A DNA stretch of 19,043 bases from CAZGAH01 sp964523295. GTDB taxonomy: Bacteria; Desulfobacterota; Desulfovibrionia; Desulfovibrionales; Desulfovibrionaceae. Below are positions 1-8,205 of this stretch, piece by piece (the first letter of the stretch is position 1; every line of letters begins with the position of its first letter). The position numbers were made by a program, and so were the translations under genes. The notes beneath the pieces were generated by a model. That model saw only the letters and a program-made list of their open reading frames with translations. It made no database searches and was not told where the DNA came from. The stretch covers positions 1 to 19,043 of the forward strand of contig CAZGAH010000084.1 in the NCBI GenBank assembly GCA_964523295.1. The letters run 5' to 3'.

Positions 1-309
1 CGCAGCGGCGAGGTAGCAAAGACGCTCGTCGGCGCCTTTCAGGGCTATCTGCAAACGGACAGCGACTTGGGGTACGAGTCGCTGGCGAGCAGGAAAACAT
101 TCGCCATGTCGGTTGCCGGCGCATGTGCGTCGAAAGTATTCGACGTGCTCAAAGTTTCCGGCAAGAACGCGAAGCCGGGAACAGCCGCGTCGGCGCCGGA
201 CCATTTCTGCGCAACGTATAAGCTGGAAGCTCAGGCGCGCAAAGCCCTTGTTCCGCCATACCTGGACCGAAGACTCCTCTCCACAAACGCAAATCCGGCC
301 GATTCATAG
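1..309 (+). CDS. 3' end of an unrecognised protein (partial at left edge)
   Basis: The frame is open from the first base to a TAG stop at 307-309, giving the last 102 residues of a protein whose start lies outside the window. Codons end mostly in G or C, as in the clear genes nearby, which supports real coding. The piece is soluble-looking, with two cysteines (one in GACASK, one in HFCATY) and no membrane segment. I recognise no domain and assign no function. A TTG at 67 could be read as a start, but the frame is open and coding-like upstream of it, so a truncated longer gene is more likely than a short complete one. Confidence 0.5.
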   Translation, partial: RSGEVAKTLVGAFQGYLQTDSDLGYESLASRKTFAMSVAGACASKVFDVLKVSGKNAKPGTAASAPDHFCATYKLEAQARKALVPPYLDRRLLSTNANPADS

Positions 310-318
310 CAGCCCGAA

Positions 319-342
319 ACAACCCTGGGAAGACGGGGTTGT
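319..342 (+). terminator. Weak hairpin after the left-edge gene
   Basis: A 7-bp perfect stem (ACAACCC / GGGTTGT) with a 10-nt loop lies 10 nt after the TAG stop. There is no T-run after it, so it is a weak terminator candidate only. Confidence 0.25.
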
Positions 343-596
343 ATTGGCGGTTACATAGAAACAGTCTGAACCTCATTTCTCTAACATTTAGCATGGTTAC
401 ATCCAGATAAAGTATGGCGCCTCTACGTCTGTACTTTTTTTCAGAGAGGGAGTACAGTATTATTTGTAACTAGCTGTCCTGACTCACAATGTGACAGAGA
501 ACAAAATGGTTCTGAGGGGCCTGACGCGTGCGACCGATTACGCCGCGATGACGGCATCGTGGAGCTGTCCGGTCGGCGCGTGCGTCACGTCGCTGC
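343..596. other. Intergenic stretch between convergent genes
   Basis: About 250 bp between the left-edge gene and the 3' end of marR, AT-rich in its first half. No gene is supported here. The only structure seen is an inverted repeat CTGTACT / AGTACAG (429-435 and 451-457, 15-nt spacer) with a run of seven T after the left arm. This could be a regulator site or a bidirectional terminator, but neither is established. Confidence 0.4.
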
Positions 597-1052
597 TCAC
601 TCCTCCAGACGCGAGCGTATCCGTTGCAGGAAACGCAGCGTCGCAGCGATATCGGCCTCAGGGATGTCCTGGAGCAGCTCGTTGCAGACGCTGCGGGCCA
701 GCGTCGTCATGGTCTCGAGCAGAGGAACGGCTGCCTCGGTGAGAAGGACCTCGTTTTTACGCCTGTCGCCGGGTGCGGGCTGACGACGGACCAGACCCCG
801 CGCCTCGAGCCGGTCGAGCAGGCGGACCATGGACGGGCTTTCAACGAAGCACAGTTCCGCCAGTTCCTTTTGGCTCAGGCGGCGCTCCGTGACGGCCAGG
901 GTCCAGACGACCAGATAGGACGCGCTCGAAAGGCCCAGCGGGCGCAACTGTTCGTCGATCTTGCCGCGCCAGCCACGCGAGACTTCGTAAATGGCCAGGC
1001 CGAGCGCCTCGGACTCGTTCCTCGGCGTCAACAGAGGCGGGACAGCTTCCAT
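597..1052 (-). CDS. MarR-family transcriptional regulator
   Basis: A 151-residue winged-helix repressor of MarR size. Helix-turn-helix residues (LSQKELAELCFVESPSMVRLL) lie around 60-80, followed by the wing with the family signature DRR (PAPGDRRKNEVLLTEAA), flanked by dimerisation helices. The ATG at 1052 is chosen because AAGGAG lies about 8 nt upstream; a TTG 6 nt earlier is too close to that site. The gene begins 2 nt after the stop of an RND pump fragment and its ribosome site lies inside that gene, so the two are probably translationally coupled. MarR proteins usually repress adjacent efflux genes and release DNA on binding phenolic or drug ligands, so control of the neighbouring pump locus is the natural inference. 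The ligand is unknown. Confidence 0.9.
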   Translation of the reverse strand: MEAVPPLLTPRNESEALGLAIYEVSRGWRGKIDEQLRPLGLSSASYLVVWTLAVTERRLSQKELAELCFVESPSMVRLLDRLEARGLVRRQPAPGDRRKNEVLLTEAAVPLLETMTTLARSVCNELLQDIPEADIAATLRFLQRIRSRLEE

Positions 1053-1054
1053 GC

Positions 1055-1135
1055 TCAATGCTCCTTGCCGGGCTGGCCGCCGAACAGGCGCTGCAGCCGG
1101 GCGCTTCCGGCCATGATCAGCTTAAAGAAGACCGG
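1055..1135 (-). CDS. C-terminal end of a second RND efflux pump (cut by gap)
   Basis: In the minus frame entering from the sequence gap, 26 codons end in TGA at 1057-1055. The piece starts PVFFKLIMAGSARLQRLFGG. PVFFKLI is also present near the end of the complete pump at 1248-4400 (IPVFFKLILLLGS), and the position just after the last membrane helix is where RND pumps carry it. The tails then diverge, so this is not a copy of the same end. The rest of the gene is hidden by the gap or lost to a misjoin. It is immediately followed by marR, so it is likely part of the same transcript. Confidence 0.65.
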   Translation of the reverse strand, partial: PVFFKLIMAGSARLQRLFGGQPGKEH

Positions 1136-1145
1136 NNNNNNNNNN
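1136..1145. other. Assembly gap (10 N) inside the efflux locus
   Basis: Ten Ns separate the C-terminal codons of one RND pump from the 3' flank of another. The true missing length is unknown. Since an RND gene is about 3.1 kb, a continuous locus would need several kilobases here. The sequence breaks off within a stretch similar between the two pump genes (AGACCGG on the + strand), the kind of place where short-read assemblies break. Confidence 0.9.
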
Positions 1146-1247
1146 GGCTATGGGAGCGGCCTGGGCTTTGGCGGGACGGTGCTCAAGATATCCTTGTGGC
1201 GCTGATTTCGTCAAGACGACTTTGCCATGTCCGACGGCATGCCTGTC

Positions 1248-4200
1248 TCAGACGTTGGCCCTGTCCTGGGTAGAAGCGGATTTTTGCCGCCCCCCCGACG
1301 ATTTGCCCAGGGACCCGAGGAGCAGGATGAGCTTGAAAAAGACCGGGATGAACAACGGCGCGATGACCGTGGCCCCGAGCATGCCGCCGATGACGCCCGT
1401 GCCGATGGCGTGGCGGCTGTTGGCGCCCGCGCCGCTGCTCAAGGCCAGGGGCAGACAGCCGAGAATGAAGGCCAGCGAGGTCATGATGATCGGCCTGAAG
1501 CGCAGCTGCGCGGCGTCGAGCGCGGCCTCGTCCAGGGACAGGCCCTCGCGCAGGCGGAGCATGGCGAATTCGACGATGAGAATGGCGTTCTTGGCCGCCA
1601 GACCAATCAGCGTGATCAAGGCGATCTGCAGGTAGAGATCGTTGGAGAGCTGGCGCGCCAGAGTGGCGAAAATGGCGCCGAACAGGGCAAAGGGCACGGC
1701 AAGCACCACCGCCAGCGGCAGGGACCAGCGCTCGTACTGCGCGGCCAGGATGAGAAAGACCATGACCACGGCCAGGACATAGACCAGCCCGGCCGTGCCG
1801 GCCATGGCCTTCTCCTGGTACGACGAGCCCGACCAGGCCAGGGCGTAATCCGCGGGCAGCGTCTCTTTCGCCACCTGCTCCATGGCCGCGAGCGCCTGGC
1901 CGGAGCTGTAGCCCGGCGCCGGCCCGCCCATGAGCTTGGCGGCAGGGAAGACGTTGAAGCGCTCCATGACCTCCGGCCCGCTGGACTGCTCGATCTCGAC
2001 CAGCGCGGTCAGGGGGATCATCTCGCCGCGCTCGGAGCGGATATACACGTCGCGCAGGTCGTCCGGACGGTCACGGAAGTCGGCCTCGGACTGGAGCATG
2101 ACCCGGAAAGTGCGGCCCATCTTGTTGAAATCGTTGACATAATAGGCGCCAAAGGTTGCCTGCATGACCTCGAACACGGCATTGACCGGCACGCCCAGGG
2201 CCTTGGCCCGCTCCCGGTCCAGACGTATGTTCAACTGGGGCACATTGGCGCCGAAGGTCGTGGTCACGCGGCCTAGTTCCGGTCGCTTTCCGGCCGCGGC
2301 AATGAGCTTGTCCGTCATGGCCGACAGGGCCTTGGCGTCGCCGTCGCCGCGACTCTGCACGTAGGCCTCGAAGCCGCCGGTGGAGCTCATGCCCTGGATC
2401 GGCGGCGGATTGAAGGCCAGAACCAGGCCGAGTGGCTGGGTCATGCCGCGGCCGAAGACCCGCTTGACCAGATCGAACGAGCTGTGACCAGGTGCCTTGC
2501 GCTCGTCCCAATGCCGCATGGGCAGGAACGTGGTGGCGTAATTCGACCGGCTGGCGCCGCTGATCAGGTCGTAGCCGGTGAAGGTCATCACCTCGCGCAC
2601 GTCCGGATCGGCCTGGTGCACGGCGTCCATGGCCTCCGTCACCGTCAGCGTCTTGTTCAGAGCCGCGCCATCGGGCAACACGGTCAGGGCCAGGATATAA
2701 CCCTGGTCCTCGTCCGGCAGCAGCCCGCCGGGGACCAGACGAAAGCCCCAGACCGTCGCGGCGCACAGCCCCAGAAACAGGAGCACCGCCAGAGCCGAGC
2801 GGCGCAACAGCAGCCGGACTCCGCTCGCGTACCCGGCCGTGCAGGCGTCGAAGAAACGGTTGAAGGCCCGAAAAACGACGTTGACCCCGTGCTTTCCCGG
2901 CTTGAGCAGAAAGACGCACAGCGCGGGCGTGAGCGTGAGGGCCACGATGCCGGAGATGGTCACGGAAACGGCGATGGTGATGGCGAACTGCTTGTACATC
3001 TCGCCGGTCAGGCCGCCCAGAAAGGCCACGGGCACGAAGACCGCGCAGAGCACGAGCACGATGGCGATGACCGGCCCGGTCACCTGTTTCATGGCCAGGG
3101 CCGTGGCCTCGCGCGGACTCAGGCCCTGCGTGCGCATGATGCGCTCGACATTCTCCAGCACCACAATGGCGTCGTCCACGACGATGCCGATGGCCAGGAC
3201 CATGCCGAAGAGCGTGAGCGTGTTGATGCTGAAACCCAGCACGTACATGCCGGCAAAGGTGCCGATGATCGAGACCGGCACGGCCAGCGTGGGAATGAGC
3301 GTTGCCCGGAAGTTCTGGAGAAAGAGGTAAACCACAAGAAACACGAGGACCATGGCTTCGGCCAGGGTCTTGACGACCTCCTTGATGGACACGCGGACGA
3401 AGGTGGTGGTGTCGTAGGGAATTTCGTAGGAAAGGCCCTCGGGGAACCGCGCGGAGAGTTCGTTCAGCTTGGCGACGACGCGGTCCGCGGTGTCCAGGGC
3501 ATTGGCCCCGGGCGCCAGAAAGATGCCCAGGGGCACGGCCGGCGAACCGCTGCGCTTGCCGACGAAGCCGTAATCCTTGGCCCCGAGCTCGATGCGCGCG
3601 ACATCGCTCAGGCGCAATATCGAGCCATCGGGGTCGGCCCGCACCACGATGTTCGCGAACTCCTCCTCGCTGCTCAGACGCCCCTGCGTGGTGACCATGA
3701 AATTCATCTCGATCGGCTCGTTCACCGGCGCCTGGCCGATGCGGCCGGCCGCGAACTGAGCGTTCTGCTCGCGGATCACCTTCGCCAGATCGCCCGGCGT
3801 GAGCTTGAGCTGCGCCAGCTTGTCCGGCCGCAGCCAGACGCGCATGGAATAGTCCTTGGCCCCGAAAATGATCGCATCGCCCACGCCCTCCAGGCGCTTC
3901 AGCTCGTCGAGCACGTTCACCAGCGCGTAGTTGCTGATAAAAATGGTGTCAAAACGCCGGTCCGGAGAGTCCAGGCTGATGATCTGCAAGATGTTCGAGG
4001 ATTTCTTGGCCACGGTCACGCCCTGGCGCCGGACCTCCTCGGGAAGAACCGGCAGCGCCGCCTGCACGCGGTTGTTCACGTTGATGGTCGCCTGGTCCGG
4101 ATTCGTGCCCACGGCAAAGACCACGGAGATGCCCATGCTCCCGTCGCCGGCGGACGTGGAGCGCAGGTAGAGCATATTGTCCACGCCGTTGATCTGCTGC

Positions 4201-4400
4201 TCGAGCGGCGCCGCTACCGTGGCGGATATGACCTCGGGGCTGGCGCCGGGATAGTTCGTCTGGACGCGCACCTCGGGCGGCAGGATGTTCGGGTACTGCG
4301 CCACGGGCAACACGCGCATGGCCACCAGCCCGGCCAGGATGAAGACCAGCGAAATGACCACGGACAGGACCGGCCGGCCAAGAAAAAAGTTCGACACCAT
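1248..4400 (-). CDS. RND efflux pump, inner-membrane transporter (AcrB/HAE1 type)
   Basis: A complete 1050-residue protein, the normal length for hydrophobe/amphiphile efflux-1 (HAE1) pumps. The start, with FFLGRPVLSVVISL as first membrane helix, and the porter motif NYPGASPEVI are typical. The proton-relay aspartate pair is at about 409-410 (GIVVDDAIVV in helix 4) and the partner lysine is in GLAAKNAILIVEF near 940 (helix 10). It works as a trimer, exporting drugs, detergents or solvents in exchange for protons, together with the adaptor encoded 10 nt upstream. The ATG at 4400 follows GGGGA with 5-nt spacing. Substrate cannot be read from sequence. No outer-membrane factor gene is visible next to it; the 102 nt after the stop run into a sequence gap. 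Confidence 0.97.
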   Translation of the reverse strand: MVSNFFLGRPVLSVVISLVFILAGLVAMRVLPVAQYPNILPPEVRVQTNYPGASPEVISATVAAPLEQQINGVDNMLYLRSTSAGDGSMGISVVFAVGTNPDQATINVNNRVQAALPVLPEEVRRQGVTVAKKSSNILQIISLDSPDRRFDTIFISNYALVNVLDELKRLEGVGDAIIFGAKDYSMRVWLRPDKLAQLKLTPGDLAKVIREQNAQFAAGRIGQAPVNEPIEMNFMVTTQGRLSSEEEFANIVVRADPDGSILRLSDVARIELGAKDYGFVGKRSGSPAVPLGIFLAPGANALDTADRVVAKLNELSARFPEGLSYEIPYDTTTFVRVSIKEVVKTLAEAMVLVFLVVYLFLQNFRATLIPTLAVPVSIIGTFAGMYVLGFSINTLTLFGMVLAIGIVVDDAIVVLENVERIMRTQGLSPREATALAMKQVTGPVIAIVLVLCAVFVPVAFLGGLTGEMYKQFAITIAVSVTISGIVALTLTPALCVFLLKPGKHGVNVVFRAFNRFFDACTAGYASGVRLLLRRSALAVLLFLGLCAATVWGFRLVPGGLLPDEDQGYILALTVLPDGAALNKTLTVTEAMDAVHQADPDVREVMTFTGYDLISGASRSNYATTFLPMRHWDERKAPGHSSFDLVKRVFGRGMTQPLGLVLAFNPPPIQGMSSTGGFEAYVQSRGDGDAKALSAMTDKLIAAAGKRPELGRVTTTFGANVPQLNIRLDRERAKALGVPVNAVFEVMQATFGAYYVNDFNKMGRTFRVMLQSEADFRDRPDDLRDVYIRSERGEMIPLTALVEIEQSSGPEVMERFNVFPAAKLMGGPAPGYSSGQALAAMEQVAKETLPADYALAWSGSSYQEKAMAGTAGLVYVLAVVMVFLILAAQYERWSLPLAVVLAVPFALFGAIFATLARQLSNDLYLQIALITLIGLAAKNAILIVEFAMLRLREGLSLDEAALDAAQLRFRPIIMTSLAFILGCLPLALSSGAGANSRHAIGTGVIGGMLGATVIAPLFIPVFFKLILLLGSLGKSSGGRQKSASTQDRANV

Positions 4401-4410
4401 GACCGTCCCC

Positions 4411-5646
4411 TTATTTTGCCGCCGCAGCGGCCTGGCCTGCGGTCTTTGCCGGCGCTGCCGGTTGAGCGGCCGGATCCCCGCTTGCGGCCTCGCGCACCGT
4501 GGCGCCAGGGCGGACCTTGATCACACCCTCGACGATGATGCGTTCGCCGCCGGAGAGCCCGGACTCGACAATGTAATCGTTGCCCAGGGTATCTCCCAGC
4601 ACAACAGGCCGCGGCGCAACCACGCCGGCCTGGTCCACGGTCCAGACCATATTGCCCTGCTGCGTGCGCAGTACCGCGCCCTGCGGTACGGTCAGCACAT
4701 CCTGCAGCGTGCCGCCGCCGAGATGCAGCCGGACGAACTGCCCCGGCAGCACAACATTATCCGGATTCGGAAACGAGGCCCGCATCCTGACCACGCCGGT
4801 GTCCGGATCGACCTGCGTATCGGTGAAATTGATTCGCCCGATGTGCGGATACTCGCTGCCGTCGGGCAGCACCATCCGGGCCACCCAGGTACCCTCCGGG
4901 CCAAAGGTCACGCGGCGCTCCTCGACCAGTCGCCGCACCCGCAGCATGAGCGTATTGGGGATGGAAAAATTGACGTACAGCGGGTCCACGCGCAGGATGG
5001 ACGTCAGCAGACTGCCATCGCCGGCAAGGGTGACCAGACTGCCCTCGGAGCGCGCCTCGCGGCTGGTCATGCCCGTGATCGGCGCGTCGACGCGCGTGTA
5101 GCCGAGATTGAGTTCGGCCACCCGGACCTTGCCCTGGGCCGACTTCACTTCCGCCGTGGCGCCCTCGAACTCGGTGAGCGCGTCGTCGTAGTCCTTCTGG
5201 CTGACAACCTTGCCGGCGAGCAGCTTTTCCATCCGGGCCAGCTCGCGCTTCGCCCTGGAAAGCCGGGCCTCGGCCTGGCCGAGCTCGCCCTGCGCCTGCT
5301 CCAAAGCCGCATGATACGGCGCCGGGTCGATCTCGAACATGAGTTCACCCTGACGGATGGGCATGCCCTCCTCAAAGGCGCGCTTGAGCAGTATGCCGCC
5401 AACGCGCGCGCGCACCTGCACCTCGCGCGAACCCGCCGTCTGCCCCATGTACTCGTACCCCAGCGGCAGGTCCGCCCGGACCGTGGTCATAGTCTTCACC
5501 TCGACCGGCGGCGGGGCCGGCGCAGGAGCGTTCTGCCCCGAACTCTCGCTGCCGCACCCCGCACAAAGCGCCACTGCCACGGCGCACAGCCAGAACAAGA
5601 CACCAGAACCTGCCCATCGGGCTCGATACGCACGCATCGTCGTCAT
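4411..5646 (-). CDS. RND efflux periplasmic adaptor lipoprotein (AcrA/MexA type)
   Basis: A 411-residue membrane-fusion protein linking an RND pump to an outer-membrane channel. The N-terminus has a basic start, a hydrophobic stretch and a lipobox-like LCAGC with cysteine 31, so it is probably lipid-anchored. Next come a lipoyl half-motif (SREVQVRARVGGILLKRAFEEG), a coiled-coil hairpin of alternating Glu/Lys/Ala (ALEQAQGELGQAEARLSRAK), the second lipoyl half (LGYTRVDAPITGMTS) and the beta-barrel and membrane-proximal domains. The tail is Ala/Pro-rich. The start at 5646 is preceded by GGGAG at 8 nt; in-frame upstream codons lack a ribosome site. It is the first gene of the acrAB-like operon, with a clear promoter upstream. 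Confidence 0.95.
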   Translation of the reverse strand: MTTMRAYRARWAGSGVLFWLCAVAVALCAGCGSESSGQNAPAPAPPPVEVKTMTTVRADLPLGYEYMGQTAGSREVQVRARVGGILLKRAFEEGMPIRQGELMFEIDPAPYHAALEQAQGELGQAEARLSRAKRELARMEKLLAGKVVSQKDYDDALTEFEGATAEVKSAQGKVRVAELNLGYTRVDAPITGMTSREARSEGSLVTLAGDGSLLTSILRVDPLYVNFSIPNTLMLRVRRLVEERRVTFGPEGTWVARMVLPDGSEYPHIGRINFTDTQVDPDTGVVRMRASFPNPDNVVLPGQFVRLHLGGGTLQDVLTVPQGAVLRTQQGNMVWTVDQAGVVAPRPVVLGDTLGNDYIVESGLSGGERIIVEGVIKVRPGATVREAASGDPAAQPAAPAKTAGQAAAAAK

Positions 5647-5695
5647 CGTGACTACTCCCAAAGGAGGAAAAAGGTGTGAATGAGTAGCATCGCAA

Positions 5696-5715
5696 CAATT
5701 ATCAAAGGCAATTAT
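5696..5715. repeat. Paired CAATTAT direct repeats overlapping the start site
   Basis: CAATTAT occurs at 5696-5702 and 5709-5715, 13 bp apart, covering the -10 edge and predicted transcription start of the acrAB promoter. It may be a second regulator site or chance in an AT-rich promoter. Confidence 0.4.
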
Positions 5716-5742
5716 TTTAAGACAGCGACGACTGGCTGTCAA
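5714..5742 (-). promoter_or_regulatory. Sigma70-type promoter of the acrAB-like operon
   Basis: On the minus strand TTGACA (5742-5737), a 17-bp spacer and TAAAAT (5719-5714) form a near-consensus sigma70 promoter, predicted to start transcription near 5707, about 60 nt before the adaptor ATG. A strong promoter of this kind usually depends on a repressor, which fits the marR gene in the locus. Confidence 0.75.
5721..5740. promoter_or_regulatory. Palindromic operator candidate between -35 and -10
   Basis: GACAGC (5721-5726) and its inverted copy GCTGTC (5735-5740) are separated by 8 bp and sit within the -35/-10 spacer of the acrAB promoter, where bound repressor would block polymerase. The size of about 20 bp suits a MarR dimer. 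Binding is inferred from position only. Confidence 0.5.
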
Positions 5743-5769
5743 GGAGTAGCCCGACAGGAGTAGCCCGAC
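5742..5769. repeat. Perfect 14-bp tandem duplication upstream of the -35 box
   Basis: AGGAGTAGCCCGAC occurs twice head to tail (5742-5755 and 5756-5769), directly upstream of the acrAB -35 hexamer. It could be an activator site, a phasing element or a recent slippage duplication. Confidence 0.8.
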
Positions 5770-5873
5770 ACAGTCTGTCCGGAACGACATTCCATGCCCA
5801 ACCCTCGCCGCTGAGAGAACGGCGAAAAAGGGACGAATGACGGCGCCGCGTCGGTTCCGCGCGCACAGAGGAC

Positions 5874-5902
5874 TTTCAAGCCGTGGAAAAGCAGGATACA
5901 CT
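5874..5902 (+). promoter_or_regulatory. Weak promoter candidate for the kinase gene
   Basis: TTTCAA, a 17-bp spacer and TACACT lie 66 nt before the chosen kinase start. Both hexamers are only partial matches to sigma70 consensus. A 7-bp inverted repeat (CGGTGCC / GGCACCG, 5921-5941) lies between this site and the ATG. Confidence 0.2.
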
Positions 5903-5967
5903 GCCTTTCAGGCGCCGTATCGGTGCCGGGGAGCGGCACCGGGCCGCGCATCCGCCAGGCAAGGATC

Positions 5968-8181
5968 ATGGCGCAACGAACCCGCACGCTGGACAGATCG
6001 GGCCATTCGCTCTCCACATCGAGCACCGCCCCGCCGGCCTTCGTTCCCGGGCTGTCGCCCGGGCAGGCACTGGCCTCGTACCGCATCGAAGGCGTGCTAG
6101 GGCAAGGCGGCTTCGGGATTACCTATCTGGCACGCGACGTTAAACTGAACAACCTGGTGGCCATCAAGGAATACCTGCCGCTGGAGTGCTCGGCCCGCAA
6201 CCCGGACCGCAGCGTCGGCCTGAGTTCCCCGGAGCTGGCCGGTCGCTTCGAGCAGGGGCGGAGTCTGTTTCTCGACGAGGCCAGGACCCTGGCCCGATTC
6301 AAGCACCCGAACATCGTGCGCGTGCTGGCCTTTTTCGAAGAAAACGGCACGGCCTATTTCGTCATGGAGTACGAGCAGGGCGAAAGCCTGAAAAGCGTGC
6401 TCAGGCGGCGCAAAACCTTCAAGGAGGCGGAGATTCTCGGCCTGGCCCTGCCGCTGCTGGATGGACTGACCGCGCTGCACGCGCAAGGGTTCATCCATCG
6501 CGACATCAAGCCGGCAAACATCTACCTGCGGCAGGACAGTTCTCCCGTTCTCCTGGATTTCGGCGCCGCGCGGCGCTCCGGCGCCATGCAAACTCCGGGC
6601 GGCAGCACCTTCCTCACCCCGGGCTACGCCCCGCCCGAGCAATACCGCCTCGAAGGCGACGAGCAGGGTCCCTGGACGGACATCTACGCCCTGGGCGCCG
6701 TGCTGTTTCAGATGCTCAGCGGTCGCAAGCCTCCAGACGCGTTTCTGCGCCAGAGTTCAGTCCAGTCCGGACAACCCGACCTGCTACCCGCGGCGACGAG
6801 CGTCGGCCAGGGGCGCTTCTCCGCGGCTTTTCTCGGCGTCCTGGACCGGACCCTGCAACTCGACCCCGCCGCCAGGCCGACAGACGCGACGCAGCTGCGC
6901 ACACTCCTGGCGCCCGTTGCCGAGGCCCTGGGACTCTATCTCCCGCGCGAGCGCCAGCCCCTTCACGGGCTGCTCCTGGAACCCGCCGAACCGACGCCCT
7001 TCCCCGAAATGCCGCCCCTGCCCGGCCCCACGCCCCGCGCGCCCGTCGCGCCCGCGCCGCCCCCGGTCGTGCCTGCGGCTACGGCTCCCGGCCCGGATAT
7101 CTCGCACTCCGTCCCCTCCGGCGTCGCGGAAGCGGCCGCGCTGCTTGGCGCGTTTCCGCACGTGCTGATTCTGTCCGCGGACGACGAACAGGCGCGCCAC
7201 GACGAGGAGTTGATCGCGCCCTACGATCCGGTGGCGGTGGAAACGGTCGACACGGGCGAACAGGCCCTGGAGCTGATCCGGGAGGATCCCTTCGACCTGG
7301 TGCTCTGCGACGAGCGCGCGGGGGACATGGACGCGTCCGAGTTCCTCGATCAGCTCGTCCGCAGCGACATCGCCTGCAAACCGCCGGTCATCCTGCTCAT
7401 GCAGTCGCCCGTGCGCCACACCCTTCTCGATGTGATCCTGCGCGGCGTGGCTGCCTGCACCAGGCGGCGGCCGACCCAGGAATCCTTCGCCCGAGCTTTA
7501 GTCATGGTCCGACAGCTGGAGCTGTTCAGCGAGGTGGAGGACGAGATGCTCGCCGAGGCGCAGGTCCTGGCCGGGGAGCGCAAGTACAAGGCCGCAGTCG
7601 CGGCATGCTTCGAGCTGCTCGGCATGGAGCAGCAGGCCAGCCGCTACGGCGATCCCGGGGTCTACGAATACAACGACCGCGCGTTCAAGGCGCTCGCGGA
7701 AAACCGCCTTGGCCAGGCGATCATGAATTTCCGCAAGGCCGACAAGATACTGGACCTTCGCCGCGCTGCGCACCAGGGCCTGGTCGACGCGCTGCGCAAC
7801 CTGGGCGATCGGGACAAACACGTACTCTGGAGCGGCAAAGCCGATGAAGTCCAGCGGGAGATCGACCGCATCCGCCTGACACGGCGCCTGTTTGTCGACA
7901 TCCTCCAGGCCGGACGCCCGGGCAACCCCTTTCTCCCGCTCGGAGAGCGGCTGCGCGATCAGGGCGACTACGCCGGCGCAAGCCGTGCCCTGCAGCTCGC
8001 CGTGGAAATGGACCCGGGTAACAGCGACCTCTACGCCGCCCTGGCCGCCGCGCTGTATCGCTCCGGCCAACGCCGCGCCTCCCTGGAAAAGACCGCCCTG
8101 GCGCTCAGCCTGGCCCCCGAAAACCCCCTGGCCGCCAAGCTCTACCACTCCCTGACCGGACAGCGCTGGGCCGTGGGGTGA
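5968..8181 (+). CDS. Ser/Thr protein kinase fused to receiver-like domain and TPR-like repeats
   Basis: A 737-residue protein with three parts. Residues about 38-320 are a Hanks-type kinase with glycine loop GQGGFG (45-50), lysine 67 in AIKEYLP, HRD 177-179, DFG 197-199 and APPEQ in the activation segment; all key catalytic residues are present. A Pro/Ala-rich linker (about 340-385) follows. Residues about 398-515 look like a response-regulator receiver: acidic pair 405-406, likely phosphoacceptor Asp448, Ser480, but Arg501 where the invariant Lys is expected. The rest (about 525-735) is helical with TPR-like units (GDYAGASRALQLAVEMDPGN). No membrane helix or sensor domain is visible, so it is probably cytoplasmic. 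The start at ATG 5968 (AAGG just upstream, slightly close) is uncertain; GTG 5923 would add 15 residues. The target is unknown. Confidence 0.88.
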   Translation: MAQRTRTLDRSGHSLSTSSTAPPAFVPGLSPGQALASYRIEGVLGQGGFGITYLARDVKLNNLVAIKEYLPLECSARNPDRSVGLSSPELAGRFEQGRSLFLDEARTLARFKHPNIVRVLAFFEENGTAYFVMEYEQGESLKSVLRRRKTFKEAEILGLALPLLDGLTALHAQGFIHRDIKPANIYLRQDSSPVLLDFGAARRSGAMQTPGGSTFLTPGYAPPEQYRLEGDEQGPWTDIYALGAVLFQMLSGRKPPDAFLRQSSVQSGQPDLLPAATSVGQGRFSAAFLGVLDRTLQLDPAARPTDATQLRTLLAPVAEALGLYLPRERQPLHGLLLEPAEPTPFPEMPPLPGPTPRAPVAPAPPPVVPAATAPGPDISHSVPSGVAEAAALLGAFPHVLILSADDEQARHDEELIAPYDPVAVETVDTGEQALELIREDPFDLVLCDERAGDMDASEFLDQLVRSDIACKPPVILLMQSPVRHTLLDVILRGVAACTRRRPTQESFARALVMVRQLELFSEVEDEMLAEAQVLAGERKYKAAVAACFELLGMEQQASRYGDPGVYEYNDRAFKALAENRLGQAIMNFRKADKILDLRRAAHQGLVDALRNLGDRDKHVLWSGKADEVQREIDRIRLTRRLFVDILQAGRPGNPFLPLGERLRDQGDYAGASRALQLAVEMDPGNSDLYAALAAALYRSGQRRASLEKTALALSLAPENPLAAKLYHSLTGQRWAVG

Positions 8182-8190
8182 GCCAGCAGA

Positions 8191-8205
8191 CAGGCAACGT
8201 GCCTG
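8191..8205 (+). terminator. Short hairpin after the kinase gene
   Basis: CAGGCA / TGCCTG with a 3-nt loop lies 10 nt after the TGA stop of the kinase gene. No T-run follows, so termination is uncertain. Confidence 0.25.

Noticed and set aside
1146..1247. Start of an outer-membrane factor gene after the acrB stop on the minus strand
   Set aside because: One frame is open from a TTG into the gap, but it has no ribosome site or signal peptide features; the AAGGA nearby leads to a frame that stops after 12 codons.
2484..4520. A 678-codon open frame on the + strand opposite the acrB-like gene
   Set aside because: It is the antisense shadow of a clear RND pump gene in GC-rich DNA. It is rich in His, Gly, Arg and Asp, with no recognisable domain.
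4411..5901. An adaptor protein starting at 5901
   Set aside because: The extension would cross the promoter and lacks signal features. ATG 5646 has a ribosome site and begins a lipoprotein signal.
6186..7847. A 553-codon + strand frame overlapping the kinase gene
   Set aside because: Frame-shifted shadow, very Arg/Pro/Ala-rich without domains, while the other frame has all kinase motifs.
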